DNA of 59,942 nucleotides from Thiopseudomonas sp. (GCA_023228985.1 JALOAC010000015.1:1-59942), one strand, 5' to 3'; positions 17,260 through 25,858 are shown, counted from the first letter of the stretch. Numbers and translations are program-made. The notes: generated by a model not told the origin, from the letters alone.

Positions 17260-18066
17260 TTACAACGAACAGCCAACAATCACGCTGGATGCTTTAAAGA
17301 TCGCCGTCACCGCACTGCCTTCTGCAAGCGCTAAATGTTCGGCACTGTCATTGGTAATAATCACCGCCATGCTGCTTTCACCCACCGTTACCACCACTTC
17401 TGTATTTACTGCGCCTTTTTGCACACGGGCGACCGTGCCAGCAAACTGGTTACGTGCCGAGAAACGTACCTTTTCAACATCGCTCACCAAAATAATCGAT
17501 GACGCTTTAATCAGAGCAAAAACCTCACGCCCCACCTCTAGGCTCAGCTCTTTCGTGCTTTCACTGGTGACGGTGGCGACAAGAGTTTGCCCGCCTGCCA
17601 ATGCAATCTCAACAGCATCATTGGTTACCCCGGGCTGGATTGCTTTTACTGTGCCAAAAAACTGATTACGTGCACTGGTTTTCATAGATAGCCTCTTTAA
17701 AATAAATAAATCATCAATAATACTGCCAGTGTCCTGGCTAAGTTCTTGCAAAAAACGCTGATGCACCTGCTCGATGCGTTGAAAGTTACTGATTAATTGC
17801 TGGCCACGTTCGGTTAGGGTGGTGGAACCGCCACCCTTGCCGCCTGTAGTGCGGTGCAGTAAGGGTTCACCGGCGAGATTATTCATGTGATCAACGGCAT
17901 CCCAGGCGGCTTTGTAGCTCATTTTCATGGACTTAGCTGCTTGCGAAATTGAACCCAACTCAGCAATTTTTGACAGCAAGTGAATACGTCCATGACCGCC
18001 CATGCTCTGTTCACCTGCAGTGATCCAGATTTGTCCCTGCAGCCCAAACTCAGTGTTGTCACCCAT
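17260..18066 (-). CDS. modE: molybdate-responsive transcriptional regulator ModE
   Basis: 268-residue repressor/activator with an N-terminal LysR-like winged helix (LLSKIAELGSISQAAK..., GGKGGGSTTLTERG, residues 25-95) and two C-terminal Mop/TOBE domains, each opening with SARNQF (about residues 129-195 and 200-266), which bind molybdate and trigger DNA binding. It is the full-length E. coli type. It faces moeA-2 convergently and lies 86 bp downstream of the methyltransferase on the same strand. The likely target is the operator before modA at 12184-12207. Confidence 0.94.
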   Translation of the reverse strand: MGDNTEFGLQGQIWITAGEQSMGGHGRIHLLSKIAELGSISQAAKSMKMSYKAAWDAVDHMNNLAGEPLLHRTTGGKGGGSTTLTERGQQLISNFQRIEQVHQRFLQELSQDTGSIIDDLFILKRLSMKTSARNQFFGTVKAIQPGVTNDAVEIALAGGQTLVATVTSESTKELSLEVGREVFALIKASSIILVSDVEKVRFSARNQFAGTVARVQKGAVNTEVVVTVGESSMAVIITNDSAEHLALAEGSAVTAIFKASSVIVGCSL

Positions 18067-18151
18067 AGTATTACCCCTTTAACGTGCTACTTGTGCTCAA
18101 CGCGCAGCCTAAAACGATTCGCTGTACCCTTAAGCTTATTCATGCACGGGC

Positions 18152-18946
18152 TTAATGTGCAGGCGGTGTCCAGCTCATAAATGCCCAGCGGGTTGGCTCG
18201 CCACCCTGCTGCGCATAGTCCGGATCGCGTTGATACCAAGCGCTGATCCTTTCTTCTTCCTCAGCGGTTAACTCGTTAAAACTCCAACGCACTTTATCCA
18301 ACAACTCAGCCAAGCTATTGCAGCCGGCCAAACGACTGGGCGACTCAATGTAATCCAGCGTAGGGTAAAGATTACGCTGATACAGCATATTCATAATGTA
18401 CATGTGATCGGGAAAACTGCGGTCTTGCCGACCCAGTAACTCTTCAATTTCGCGACTGACAAAACGCCCGCCAACTAACTGAGTCAGATAAATCTTCTTG
18501 CGTGCATGCTGATTAAGCTTATCCAGCGCAGCGTCCATATCAGCGACGATACTGGCACGCGATACTACCGCAATATCGCACACCGGTACTGCTGACCAAT
18601 CATCTTCCCATGCGGCGAGAATTAGCCGTACATTATTTAACTGCAACTCAGCGGCGTTTTCCTGCATTGCATCGAGCATGCCTTGGCTATAATCCAAGCC
18701 GTACACCTGCTTTACTTGCGGCGCTAACGCCAAGCCTATGGTGCCGGGCCCACAGCCGACATCCAGCACGGTATCTTCGGCACCGCACTGCACACGCTTA
18801 ACAAATTCAGTCCGGTAACCGCTGTCTAACACCTTGGTGCGCATATCCGCAGCCTTACTGTCCCACTCGCTGGGTGTTTTAAATACCCGGCCACTACGGG
18901 CTAAATGCTCACGGTACAACTGAGCAAAATCGATGCTTTTAATCAT
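18152..18946 (-). CDS. class I SAM-dependent methyltransferase of unknown substrate
   Basis: 264-residue cytoplasmic protein with the AdoMet motif I VLDVGCGPGTIGLAL (about residue 60), motif II YGLDYSQGMLDAM and a conserved acidic end. The N-terminal YREHLARSGRVFKTPSEWDSKA and C-terminal helical region are family-specific. I do not recognise the substrate. It sits between modE and DUF2478, all on the minus strand, inside a block otherwise devoted to molybdenum, so a role in molybdenum or anaerobic S-/N-oxide metabolism is possible by association only. Confidence 0.8.
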   Translation of the reverse strand: MIKSIDFAQLYREHLARSGRVFKTPSEWDSKAADMRTKVLDSGYRTEFVKRVQCGAEDTVLDVGCGPGTIGLALAPQVKQVYGLDYSQGMLDAMQENAAELQLNNVRLILAAWEDDWSAVPVCDIAVVSRASIVADMDAALDKLNQHARKKIYLTQLVGGRFVSREIEELLGRQDRSFPDHMYIMNMLYQRNLYPTLDYIESPSRLAGCNSLAELLDKVRWSFNELTAEEEERISAWYQRDPDYAQQGGEPTRWAFMSWTPPAH

Positions 18947-19020
18947 TAAACCAATCCCTTTTCAAGGCAGTCCAATGACTACCCAGACAAATAACTGTAC
19001 CAAGGCTATCGAGCATTACT

Positions 19021-19536
19021 TTAAGGAGGCGCTGGTTTGATAGTCGCCAGCCATTGTTCAATCGCCTTGCGCTCTAAGGGCAGAGTCTGCGCTAATCCGG
19101 CAGAAAACTCATGCCAGTCATCAAGATAGCGTTCACTCACCAGCGTCAATACTGGGATCCCGGCGCTGATGAGCTGTGTAAACTCTTGGCTTAAGCCGCG
19201 CCCCTGAGCTTCACCATAACCAAAGCGATTAACAAAGACTAAATCAGGCTGTTCCTCAAGCGCCTTGCGCAAAACTTTTCCAGCTTCTGCCAGCCCTCCC
19301 ATATCTAAACTACAGCCGCGCGAATCACGCCCTAAACACTGGGAAATCACAAAAACCTCTGCCGTATGCAAGTCCCGCAACTGCATGGGCAGAATCCCTT
19401 GCGGGTCCTTGCCCTGCTCGGTTACCAGACCACGCACGCGCCAACCCTGCTGCAGGCATTCTGCCAAGATAGACTTGAGCAATGCATCGCCCTGACCACC
19501 GCCATGATGAATAATTGCTGCTGCTGGTAACTGCAT
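19021..19536 (-). CDS. DUF2478 protein
   Basis: 171-residue soluble protein of the DUF2478 family, distantly like THEP1/NTPase folds. The N-terminal IIHHGGGQGDALLKSIL takes the place of a P-loop but lacks the GK[ST] triad, so ATP hydrolysis is doubtful. DLVFVNRFGYGEAQGRG (about residues 100-116) is the other conserved patch. Such proteins are found beside molybdate transport and cofactor genes. Role unknown. Divergent from moaA across a palindrome at 19595-19617. Confidence 0.75.
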   Translation of the reverse strand: MQLPAAAIIHHGGGQGDALLKSILAECLQQGWRVRGLVTEQGKDPQGILPMQLRDLHTAEVFVISQCLGRDSRGCSLDMGGLAEAGKVLRKALEEQPDLVFVNRFGYGEAQGRGLSQEFTQLISAGIPVLTLVSERYLDDWHEFSAGLAQTLPLERKAIEQWLATIKPAPP

Positions 19537-19594
19537 GAGTTGCCCCTTAATTTTAGATAAACGAACGCGGCGTATTGTTGGTTTTCATTGCTGA

Positions 19595-19617
19595 GGTTAC
19601 GCAGTTTAACTGCAACC
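19595..19617. promoter_or_regulatory. palindrome between DUF2478 and moaA, possible operator
   Basis: The core GCAGTT-T-AACTGC is flanked by GGTT on the left and AACC on the right (with a two-base offset), giving an almost perfect dyad of 23 bp in the 188-bp divergent promoter region. It does not match the ModE consensus. It could be the operator of an unidentified regulator or an RNA hairpin in the leader. Confidence 0.4.
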
Positions 19618-19724
19618 GTTAAGCTTTACTGTGCGCCAAACTGGTTGAGTCAACAATTATCAAGTACATTAGCTTGCACGTGACGGCTTCGCCGCTACTG
19701 CAAAATCTGTATGGGAGTAATCAT

Positions 19725-20717
19725 ATGCCTTCAGTTTTAATGGATGGCTTTGGTCGAAAAATTGACTACGTACGCTTATCGGTTACTGATCGCTGTGATT
19801 TTCGCTGTATCTACTGCATGGCTGAAAACATGACTTTTCTGCCACGCCAAAGCATTTTAAGCCTAGAAGAAATTGAGCGCTGCGCTAAGCTTTTTGTTGC
19901 CAATGGCGTGCGCAAGATCCGTTTAACGGGTGGCGAGCCTTTAACCCGCAAAGGCATTATTAGTCTGTGCGAGAAAATTAGCGCAATCCCGGGGCTAGAT
20001 GAGCTGGTGATGACCACCAATGGCTCGCAGCTAACCAAATACGCCCAATCTTTAGCAGATGCTGGTGTCAAGCGGCTCAATATCAGCTTGGATTCATTGT
20101 GTCCGGATAAATTTAAAACCATGACGCGCACAGGCGAACTGCAGCAAGTACTGGACGGTATTCAGGCAGCACGCCGTGCCGGTTTTCAGCGCGTCAAAAT
20201 CAACTCCGTCATTATCCAAGGCCATAACGATGAGGAGATTCTCGCCCTCACGGATTATGCCGTCGACAATCAACTCGATATCACCTTTATTGAGGAAATG
20301 CCTTTAGGTCATGTGGGGCGCTCGCGGGACGCATCCTTGTTCAGCAGCGATAAGGTACGTGACAATATTGCCAAACACTATGCACTACTGGACAGCTCCG
20401 AAAACAGTGGCGGCCCAGCACGCTATATGCGTTTAAAGGATTACAGCCACACGCGCATCGGCTTTATCTCACCACACACCCATAATTTTTGCAGCACCTG
20501 TAACCGCGTGCGCCTTACCGTTGAAGGTAAGTTATTACTCTGCCTTGGTAACGAGCACTCGCTGGATATGCTCAACCTCTTACGGGATCACCCCACCGAT
20601 GATGCGCCAGTCCTCGCACAGGTGCAGCAAGCCTTACACAACAAGCCTGAAGAACACCACTTCAGCGCTGAGGGCGAAGTGCAGATCGTCCGCTTTATGA
20701 ATGCCAGTGGCGGCTAG
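19725..20717 (+). CDS. moaA: GTP 3',8-cyclase
   Basis: Radical SAM enzyme for the first step of molybdenum cofactor synthesis. The 330-residue protein has the N-terminal cluster CDFRCIYC (C24, C28, C31), the GGEP motif, and the second cluster C256, C259 and C273. It ends in the conserved Gly-Gly. The start is ATG 19725, about nine bases after GGGAG; a TTG at 19674 would add 17 unrelated residues. It stands apart from the other moa genes and directly precedes the reductase operon on the same strand, 321 bp away. Confidence 0.95.
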   Translation: MPSVLMDGFGRKIDYVRLSVTDRCDFRCIYCMAENMTFLPRQSILSLEEIERCAKLFVANGVRKIRLTGGEPLTRKGIISLCEKISAIPGLDELVMTTNGSQLTKYAQSLADAGVKRLNISLDSLCPDKFKTMTRTGELQQVLDGIQAARRAGFQRVKINSVIIQGHNDEEILALTDYAVDNQLDITFIEEMPLGHVGRSRDASLFSSDKVRDNIAKHYALLDSSENSGGPARYMRLKDYSHTRIGFISPHTHNFCSTCNRVRLTVEGKLLLCLGNEHSLDMLNLLRDHPTDDAPVLAQVQQALHNKPEEHHFSAEGEVQIVRFMNASGG

Positions 20718-21038
20718 CACGTTCTAGACTGCTTAAGTTACACGGCAGCATTCCAGTTCAGATATCAACCCGGGCCGCGTAAAACACGCAGCGCTTTATT
20801 ATGCCTTGTTGTACAGCAAGAATGCGCTCTAACACGCATGCGCCATAGAATCTTTGCACCTCAATTGCCCGCAAACCCACTCATCAAACCATTAGCCTAC
20901 TAATAGTTAGGCTACCCACCCATCACAACTTCAAACTGCTGTCGATGATCTGCATCATTTTTTGATGATGTCGTTGTGATATACATCGTCATGCTCAATT
21001 AAAGAATCGTGAATATAAGGCAGCTAAGGGAGTTAGCC
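20718..21038 (+). promoter_or_regulatory. dorC upstream region with ATGAT repeats
   Basis: Intergenic region of 321 bp. At 20945-20969 the pattern ATGAT-CTGC-ATCAT-TTTTTG-ATGAT forms overlapping dyads, and a TGTGA half-site follows at 20976-20980. No ANR/FNR box (TTGAN-N4-NTCAA), no full ModE repeat and no clear sigma-54 site was found. The -35/-10 elements are not obvious. No terminator for moaA with a T-run was seen. Confidence 0.45.
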
Positions 21039-22679
21039 ATGACAAATAAACGCAAAAAACTTTTTACCGCAGCAGCGGCACTCACCGTCATTGGTGCGGC
21101 AGGATTCTTTGTCCTGACCTCACCCTGGACATGGTCACTAACCCACAGCATTCCCCCAATTAGCAATGCCAAAGGTCCAGCTGACCTAGAAAACGGCCGT
21201 TTTGTTTTTGTTGCCTCAGACTGCGCTACTTGCCATGCAACTACAGGCCAAACTAACGACGAGCTTCTGGGTGGCGGCATGGTACTGGATACCGACTTCG
21301 GTAAGTTCCACATGCCTAATATCTCACCAGACCCAAAGTACGGTATTGGTACTTGGTCCCTAGAAGAGTTTGATCGCGCAGTACGCGAAGGCGTAGGTCC
21401 AAGCTCTATTCTTCCCGATGGCGTTAACCTTTACCCCGCCTTTCCATACACCTCTTATGTGCGTCTAAAACCAGAAGACGTACGTGACCTTTATGCATAC
21501 ATGATGACCCTGCCAAAAACGGACAAGGTCGTACCCAATCATGAACTCAAGTTCCCTTACAACATTCGCCGCGGCATTGGCGTTTGGCGCTTAGCTTTCC
21601 TCGATGACAAAAGCACCGACGAGATCGGCGCACAAACCAGCTCTTTACCGGCAGGTGTCGATCATGCCAAGTTTGAGCGTGGCCGCTACTTAGTCGAAGG
21701 TGCTGGACACTGCGTTGAGTGTCACTCACCGCGCACCTTTATGGGTAATATCCCCAGAAAAATGCGCTACGCCGGTGGAGCAAACCCTGAGGGCACAGGC
21801 CACTTCCCCAATATCACACCGGATGAAACAGGTATTAGCTACTGGTCTGCAGCATCAATGGCCAACTACCTGCACTCAGGTGTAAGCCCACTGGGCCGCT
21901 CTGCTGCTGGTGATATGGAAGAGGTGATTATGAACACCTCACAACTGCCGTGGGAAGAGTTGCAAGCGATGGCAACTTACATGAGGTATTTGCCTGCAGT
22001 AAGAAATCCAGCGCCCGGTATGCCAGCACCCAACTACACCGACGAAGTAGTAATGCTGGATACCGCACATGACACTCGCCCACCGATGCCCACCACCGCA
22101 CCCAACAAAATTAATGTTGGTGATACTGTGTATGTGGTCGGCACTAAGTCGCTGTACACAACCGCAGATATAAAGTCTGCAGAAGTAGAGGACGGTAAGT
22201 TCCTTGGCGGCGCACAGGCAAAAGTTTTGGCCAAGCAGGGCGACAGTCTGCAGGTTGAGATCCGCGGCTGGCAGCCAGAAACCGCTCAATCGGTTATTTA
22301 TCAAGAAATGGGTAAGCGAATTATTATGGCCGCCTTAGGTGACGGAGCAATAGCAGTTACGGAGCGCGAAGAAGCCCAAGTCGACCCAAGTACCGATCAG
22401 GTTTGGATGCCAGTTAAGCTTACTATCTGGACAGACGCCACCTCACTGAACCTTGAGCAAGATTCGCTTTGGCAATTCAGCGAAAGCGCTTATCAGTCAG
22501 GCTGCTCTTCATGCCACTCCCTATCGAGCAAGGAGCGCTACACAGCTAACCAGTGGATTGGAACCTTGGGCTCCATGAAGCGTTTCACCAGTTATACAGA
22601 CGATGAGTACCGCTTGATTCTGGCTTATTTGCAAAACCACTCAAACGATGTGAGCTCTAGAGCGGGAGTGATGCAATGA
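21039..22679 (+). CDS. chimeric c-type cytochrome: AdhB-like dihaem module fused to TorC/DorC C-terminal monohaem domain
   Basis: Predicted electron donor to the DorA reductase. The 546-residue protein has an N-terminal membrane anchor (about residues 8-28) and then a dihaem region with CATCH (62-66) and CVECH (225-229). The surrounding MPNISPDPKYGIGTWSLEEF, LYPAFPYTSYVRL and GRYLVEGAGHCVECHSPR are typical of alcohol/gluconate dehydrogenase cytochrome c subunits. From about residue 357 (VGDTVYVV) to the end it matches the C-terminal part of TorC/DorC, with the third haem CSSCH (489-493) and WIGTLGSMKRFTS. The tetrahaem NapC/NirT half of TorC is absent. ATG 21039 follows AGGGAG; a GTG at 21009 is in frame but lacks a site. 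ATGA overlap with the chaperone gene. Confidence 0.88.
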   Translation: MTNKRKKLFTAAAALTVIGAAGFFVLTSPWTWSLTHSIPPISNAKGPADLENGRFVFVASDCATCHATTGQTNDELLGGGMVLDTDFGKFHMPNISPDPKYGIGTWSLEEFDRAVREGVGPSSILPDGVNLYPAFPYTSYVRLKPEDVRDLYAYMMTLPKTDKVVPNHELKFPYNIRRGIGVWRLAFLDDKSTDEIGAQTSSLPAGVDHAKFERGRYLVEGAGHCVECHSPRTFMGNIPRKMRYAGGANPEGTGHFPNITPDETGISYWSAASMANYLHSGVSPLGRSAAGDMEEVIMNTSQLPWEELQAMATYMRYLPAVRNPAPGMPAPNYTDEVVMLDTAHDTRPPMPTTAPNKINVGDTVYVVGTKSLYTTADIKSAEVEDGKFLGGAQAKVLAKQGDSLQVEIRGWQPETAQSVIYQEMGKRIIMAALGDGAIAVTEREEAQVDPSTDQVWMPVKLTIWTDATSLNLEQDSLWQFSESAYQSGCSSCHSLSSKERYTANQWIGTLGSMKRFTSYTDDEYRLILAYLQNHSNDVSSRAGVMQ

Positions 22680-23305
22680 GTCAGAACAGCAAATTAAATG
22701 TTGACGCAATCATTGTGGTAGCCGAATGGCTCAGCGAGCTGTTCGGCGCACCCGCAACCACTGAGCACATTACTCAAATTGCCACGTCGCAAGCGCAAGA
22801 GTCCTTGCAATGGATAGGCGAGCAATTAAATGCCAGCGCCCAGATACAAGCACTTAACGCAATCTTAACGCGCGATCATCCAGCGCCTCTTGCCGTGCAC
22901 TTGCAACGTCGTTACACCACCTTGTTTGAGGGCATCTTCAAACACCGTGCCGTACTGCCTTATGAGAGTGCATGGCGTGGCGGTGACCTAGCTATTGCTG
23001 AAATGAAAGCCGTATTGCGCGCACTGGATGTACATGTTGATAAAAACTACCACGAACCCGCTGATCACCTCGCTATCGAATTGGCCGCACTCAGCGTTGC
23101 GTTACGCGACGAGCAGTATCGCCAAGCGGCTGAGCTAGTGGAACGATTAGAGGGATGGGTACCTAGTTTCAGTACTGCGTTACACCTACAAGATAAGGAT
23201 GGGTTTTATGCTGCAGCCGCCGATCTACTGCTGGCTTTACTGCACAACGCACACAACGCGCTGGCACTGCATATCCCCAAACGCTACGAAGGAGAGTTCG
23301 CATGA
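22676..23305 (+). CDS. dorD: TorD/DorD-type reductase maturation chaperone
   Basis: Cytoplasmic chaperone that holds the apo-reductase and its twin-arginine signal until cofactor is inserted. The 209-residue all-helical protein carries the TorD family motif NYHEPADHLAIELAAL (about residues 123-138) and an upstream PYESAWRGG hinge. It is coupled by ATGA overlaps to the cytochrome gene before and the reductase after, so it is expressed with its client. The C-D-A gene order is that of the Rhodobacter dor operon. Confidence 0.9.
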   Translation: MSQNSKLNVDAIIVVAEWLSELFGAPATTEHITQIATSQAQESLQWIGEQLNASAQIQALNAILTRDHPAPLAVHLQRRYTTLFEGIFKHRAVLPYESAWRGGDLAIAEMKAVLRALDVHVDKNYHEPADHLAIELAALSVALRDEQYRQAAELVERLEGWVPSFSTALHLQDKDGFYAAAADLLLALLHNAHNALALHIPKRYEGEFA

Positions 23306-25833
23306 ACAATCAAAACGAAGAATCAACCAATACGATCGTAAATGGCATTACCACACCCACGCGCCGCCGCTTTTTGCAAGGCGTTGCTGCTACCGTAGCA
23401 GCGGGAACACTCCCTCTTTCAATGCAGTTTTTAAGCCGTGGAGCAATGGCTGCAACTGCCCAAGAAGAAATCCTTTCTGGATGTCACTGGGGCGTATTTA
23501 AAGGCATTGTTAAAGACGGTCACGCGATAAAATTCAAACCCTGGGAAGGCGACCCGCACCCCTCACCCATGCTGGAAGGAGTCAGAGACTCCATTTACTC
23601 AGCCTCACGCATTCGTTACCCAATGGTACGCCGTGCTTGGCTAGAACAAGGCCCGGGCGCTGATCCAGATGGCCGCGGCGATGGTGATTTCGTACGCGTC
23701 TCTTGGGAAAAAGCCATTGAGCTGGTTGCCGGTGAGATAACCCGTGTACGAGAAAAGCACGGCCCACACTCAATTTTTGCAGGTAGTTATGGCTGGAAAA
23801 GCCCCGGCAGACTGCATAACTGCCAGACGCTACTGCAGAGAATGCTCAACCTAACTGGCGAGTTCACTGCCAGTACCGGTGACTACTCAACCGGTGCCGC
23901 ACAGGTGATACTGCCTTACGTATCCGGCTCACTGGAAGTTTACGAGCAATGCACCACTTACCCAGTGCTAGCTGAACACACCGAGCTAATGGTGTTTTGG
24001 GGCTGTGATCCTTACAACAACTCGCAAATCTCCTGGCAAGTTGCTGACCATGGTGCCTTTGCTGGCTTACAACAGCTCAAAGCCGCGGGTGTCGAAGTGA
24101 TCAGTATCGACCCCGTTAAAACCCAAACCTGTGAATACCTAGACGGTGAATGGCTGACGCCAAGGCCGCAAACTGACGTGGCACTGATGCTGGGCATAGC
24201 GCATACGCTGTACAGCGAAGACCTGCACAATCAGAAGTTCCTTGACCGTTACACCAGTGGTTTTGAACAGTTCAAGCCTTACTTGCTTGGCGAAACGGAC
24301 GGACAACCTAAGACCGCTGACTGGGCCTCAGCAATTTGCGGCCTTGAAGCTGAAACCATCCGTGATTTGGCGCGACGCTTTGCCAGCAAGCGCACCATGC
24401 TTGCTCTTGGCTACGCCACACAGCGCCAGCACCATGGTGAACAATCCACCTGGATGCTGATCACCCTAGCCTGTATGCTGGGTCAAATCGGACTGCCCGG
24501 TGGCGGTTACGGCTTGAGCTACCACTACTCATCAGGCGGCGCACCCACCCATGACAGCCCGATCTTAAGCGCTATTGATAATGCTTCAGGCGCTAAGTCT
24601 TCTGGTGCAGCCTGGCTAGCCAGTAGCGGCGCTGTCTCCATCCCTGTCGCACGCTTTGTTGAAACCCTGCTTAATCCCGGCAAGAAAATGCAGTTCAACG
24701 GCAATGAAATCGAACTGCCATTGATCAAAATGTCTTACTGGGTTGGCGGAAACCCCTTTGCGCACCACCAAGACCGTAACGAGATGCTCAAAGCTTGGCG
24801 CGAACTAGACACTTTCATCGTGCATGACTTCCAATGGACAGCAACCGCTCGCCATGCGGATATTGTCTTACCCTGCACCACCAGTTACGAGCGTAATGAT
24901 ATCGAACAGGTGGGTGACTATGCTCTCTCGCATATAGTAGCAATGAAGAAGATTGTCGAGCCACAGTTTGAGTCGCGCAATGACTTCGACATTTTTGCTG
25001 CCATTGCCGACAAGCTGGGCAAAGGTTACGACTTCACCAAGGGCCGTACCGAGATGGATTGGATTCGCGGATTTTACGAAGCAGCCAAAATCGAAGCTCG
25101 TGCCAAAGGTATGGAGATGCCCGTCTTTGATGTCTTCTGGGATTCAAACAAACCTCTAGCCTTCCCGCTGAAAGATGAGCAAAAGAACTTTGTTCGTCAC
25201 CAAGCGTTCCGCGAAGAGCCTATTTTGAACGCCTTAGGTACCGCAACCGGTAAATTCGAAATTTACTCGCGCCCCATCGCAGCCTACGGGTATGACGACT
25301 GTCCGCCACACCCTACGTGGATGGAGCCCATCGAGCGTCTGGGTGGCCCAACCACCAAATACCCCCTAGGTATTGCAAGTAACCACCCACGCTACCGTTT
25401 GCACTCACAGCTGTGTGGTACATCGCTTCGCGAGCTCTACGCCGTGAAAGATCGCGAACCTTGCTGGATTCACCCGCAGGATGCGGCACCGCGCAACATT
25501 AAAAACGGTGACATACTGCGCGTCTATAACGACCGCGGTCAGATTCTTGCCGGAGCGATAGTTAGCGAAGATGTAATGCCGGGTGTTATCCGTATTCAAG
25601 AGGGCGGCTGGTTCGACCCACTGAATGCTCGCGAGGAAAATAGCCTTTGCCGCTACGGCGATATCAACGTGCTCACACCGGGAATTGCCACCTCAAAACT
25701 GGCACAGGCTAACTGCGGGCAAACGGGCGTAGCCGAAGTTGAGAAATACACAGGGGAGATACCAGAGGTGTTGGTGTTCTCACAACCTAAACCCATGGGC
25801 AAAAGAAAAACCAGCAACGAAACTGTTAGCTAA
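23302..25833 (+). CDS. dorA: periplasmic DMSO/TMAO reductase, DorA type, bis-MGD
   Basis: Reduces DMSO, TMAO or a similar S-/N-oxide in the periplasm. The 843-residue protein has a twin-arginine signal (TRRRFLQG, residues 20-27). GSYGWKSPG supplies the active-site Tyr163 and Trp165 corresponding to Tyr114/Trp116 of Rhodobacter DorA, and GDYSTGAAQ gives Ser196 as the molybdenum ligand. No N-terminal Fe-S cysteines are seen, so it is a single-cofactor enzyme. From memory it follows Rhodobacter DorA more closely than E. coli TorA, for example WVGGNPFAHHQDRNEMLKAW. Physiological substrate is not decided by sequence; biotin or methionine sulfoxide remain possible. Confidence 0.92.
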   Translation: MNNQNEESTNTIVNGITTPTRRRFLQGVAATVAAGTLPLSMQFLSRGAMAATAQEEILSGCHWGVFKGIVKDGHAIKFKPWEGDPHPSPMLEGVRDSIYSASRIRYPMVRRAWLEQGPGADPDGRGDGDFVRVSWEKAIELVAGEITRVREKHGPHSIFAGSYGWKSPGRLHNCQTLLQRMLNLTGEFTASTGDYSTGAAQVILPYVSGSLEVYEQCTTYPVLAEHTELMVFWGCDPYNNSQISWQVADHGAFAGLQQLKAAGVEVISIDPVKTQTCEYLDGEWLTPRPQTDVALMLGIAHTLYSEDLHNQKFLDRYTSGFEQFKPYLLGETDGQPKTADWASAICGLEAETIRDLARRFASKRTMLALGYATQRQHHGEQSTWMLITLACMLGQIGLPGGGYGLSYHYSSGGAPTHDSPILSAIDNASGAKSSGAAWLASSGAVSIPVARFVETLLNPGKKMQFNGNEIELPLIKMSYWVGGNPFAHHQDRNEMLKAWRELDTFIVHDFQWTATARHADIVLPCTTSYERNDIEQVGDYALSHIVAMKKIVEPQFESRNDFDIFAAIADKLGKGYDFTKGRTEMDWIRGFYEAAKIEARAKGMEMPVFDVFWDSNKPLAFPLKDEQKNFVRHQAFREEPILNALGTATGKFEIYSRPIAAYGYDDCPPHPTWMEPIERLGGPTTKYPLGIASNHPRYRLHSQLCGTSLRELYAVKDREPCWIHPQDAAPRNIKNGDILRVYNDRGQILAGAIVSEDVMPGVIRIQEGGWFDPLNAREENSLCRYGDINVLTPGIATSKLAQANCGQTGVAEVEKYTGEIPEVLVFSQPKPMGKRKTSNETVS

Positions 25834-25858
25834 GTTTTTTCCCCACGGTTAAAACCAC

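Noticed and set aside
20972..20988. Possible ModE or CRP/Vfr site upstream of dorC (CGTTGTGATATACATCG)
   Set aside because: Only one half matches either consensus; spacing and second arm do not fit.
20718..21038. ANR/FNR or sigma-54 control site for the dor operon
   Set aside because: No TTGAN-N4-NTCAA and no TGGC-N7-TTGC pattern found in the region.
23302..25833. Calling the reductase TorA (TMAO-specific)
   Set aside because: It keeps the Tyr/Trp active-site pair in GSYGWKSPG and overall follows Rhodobacter DorA as I recall it, so DorA-type is the safer name. Substrate stays open.
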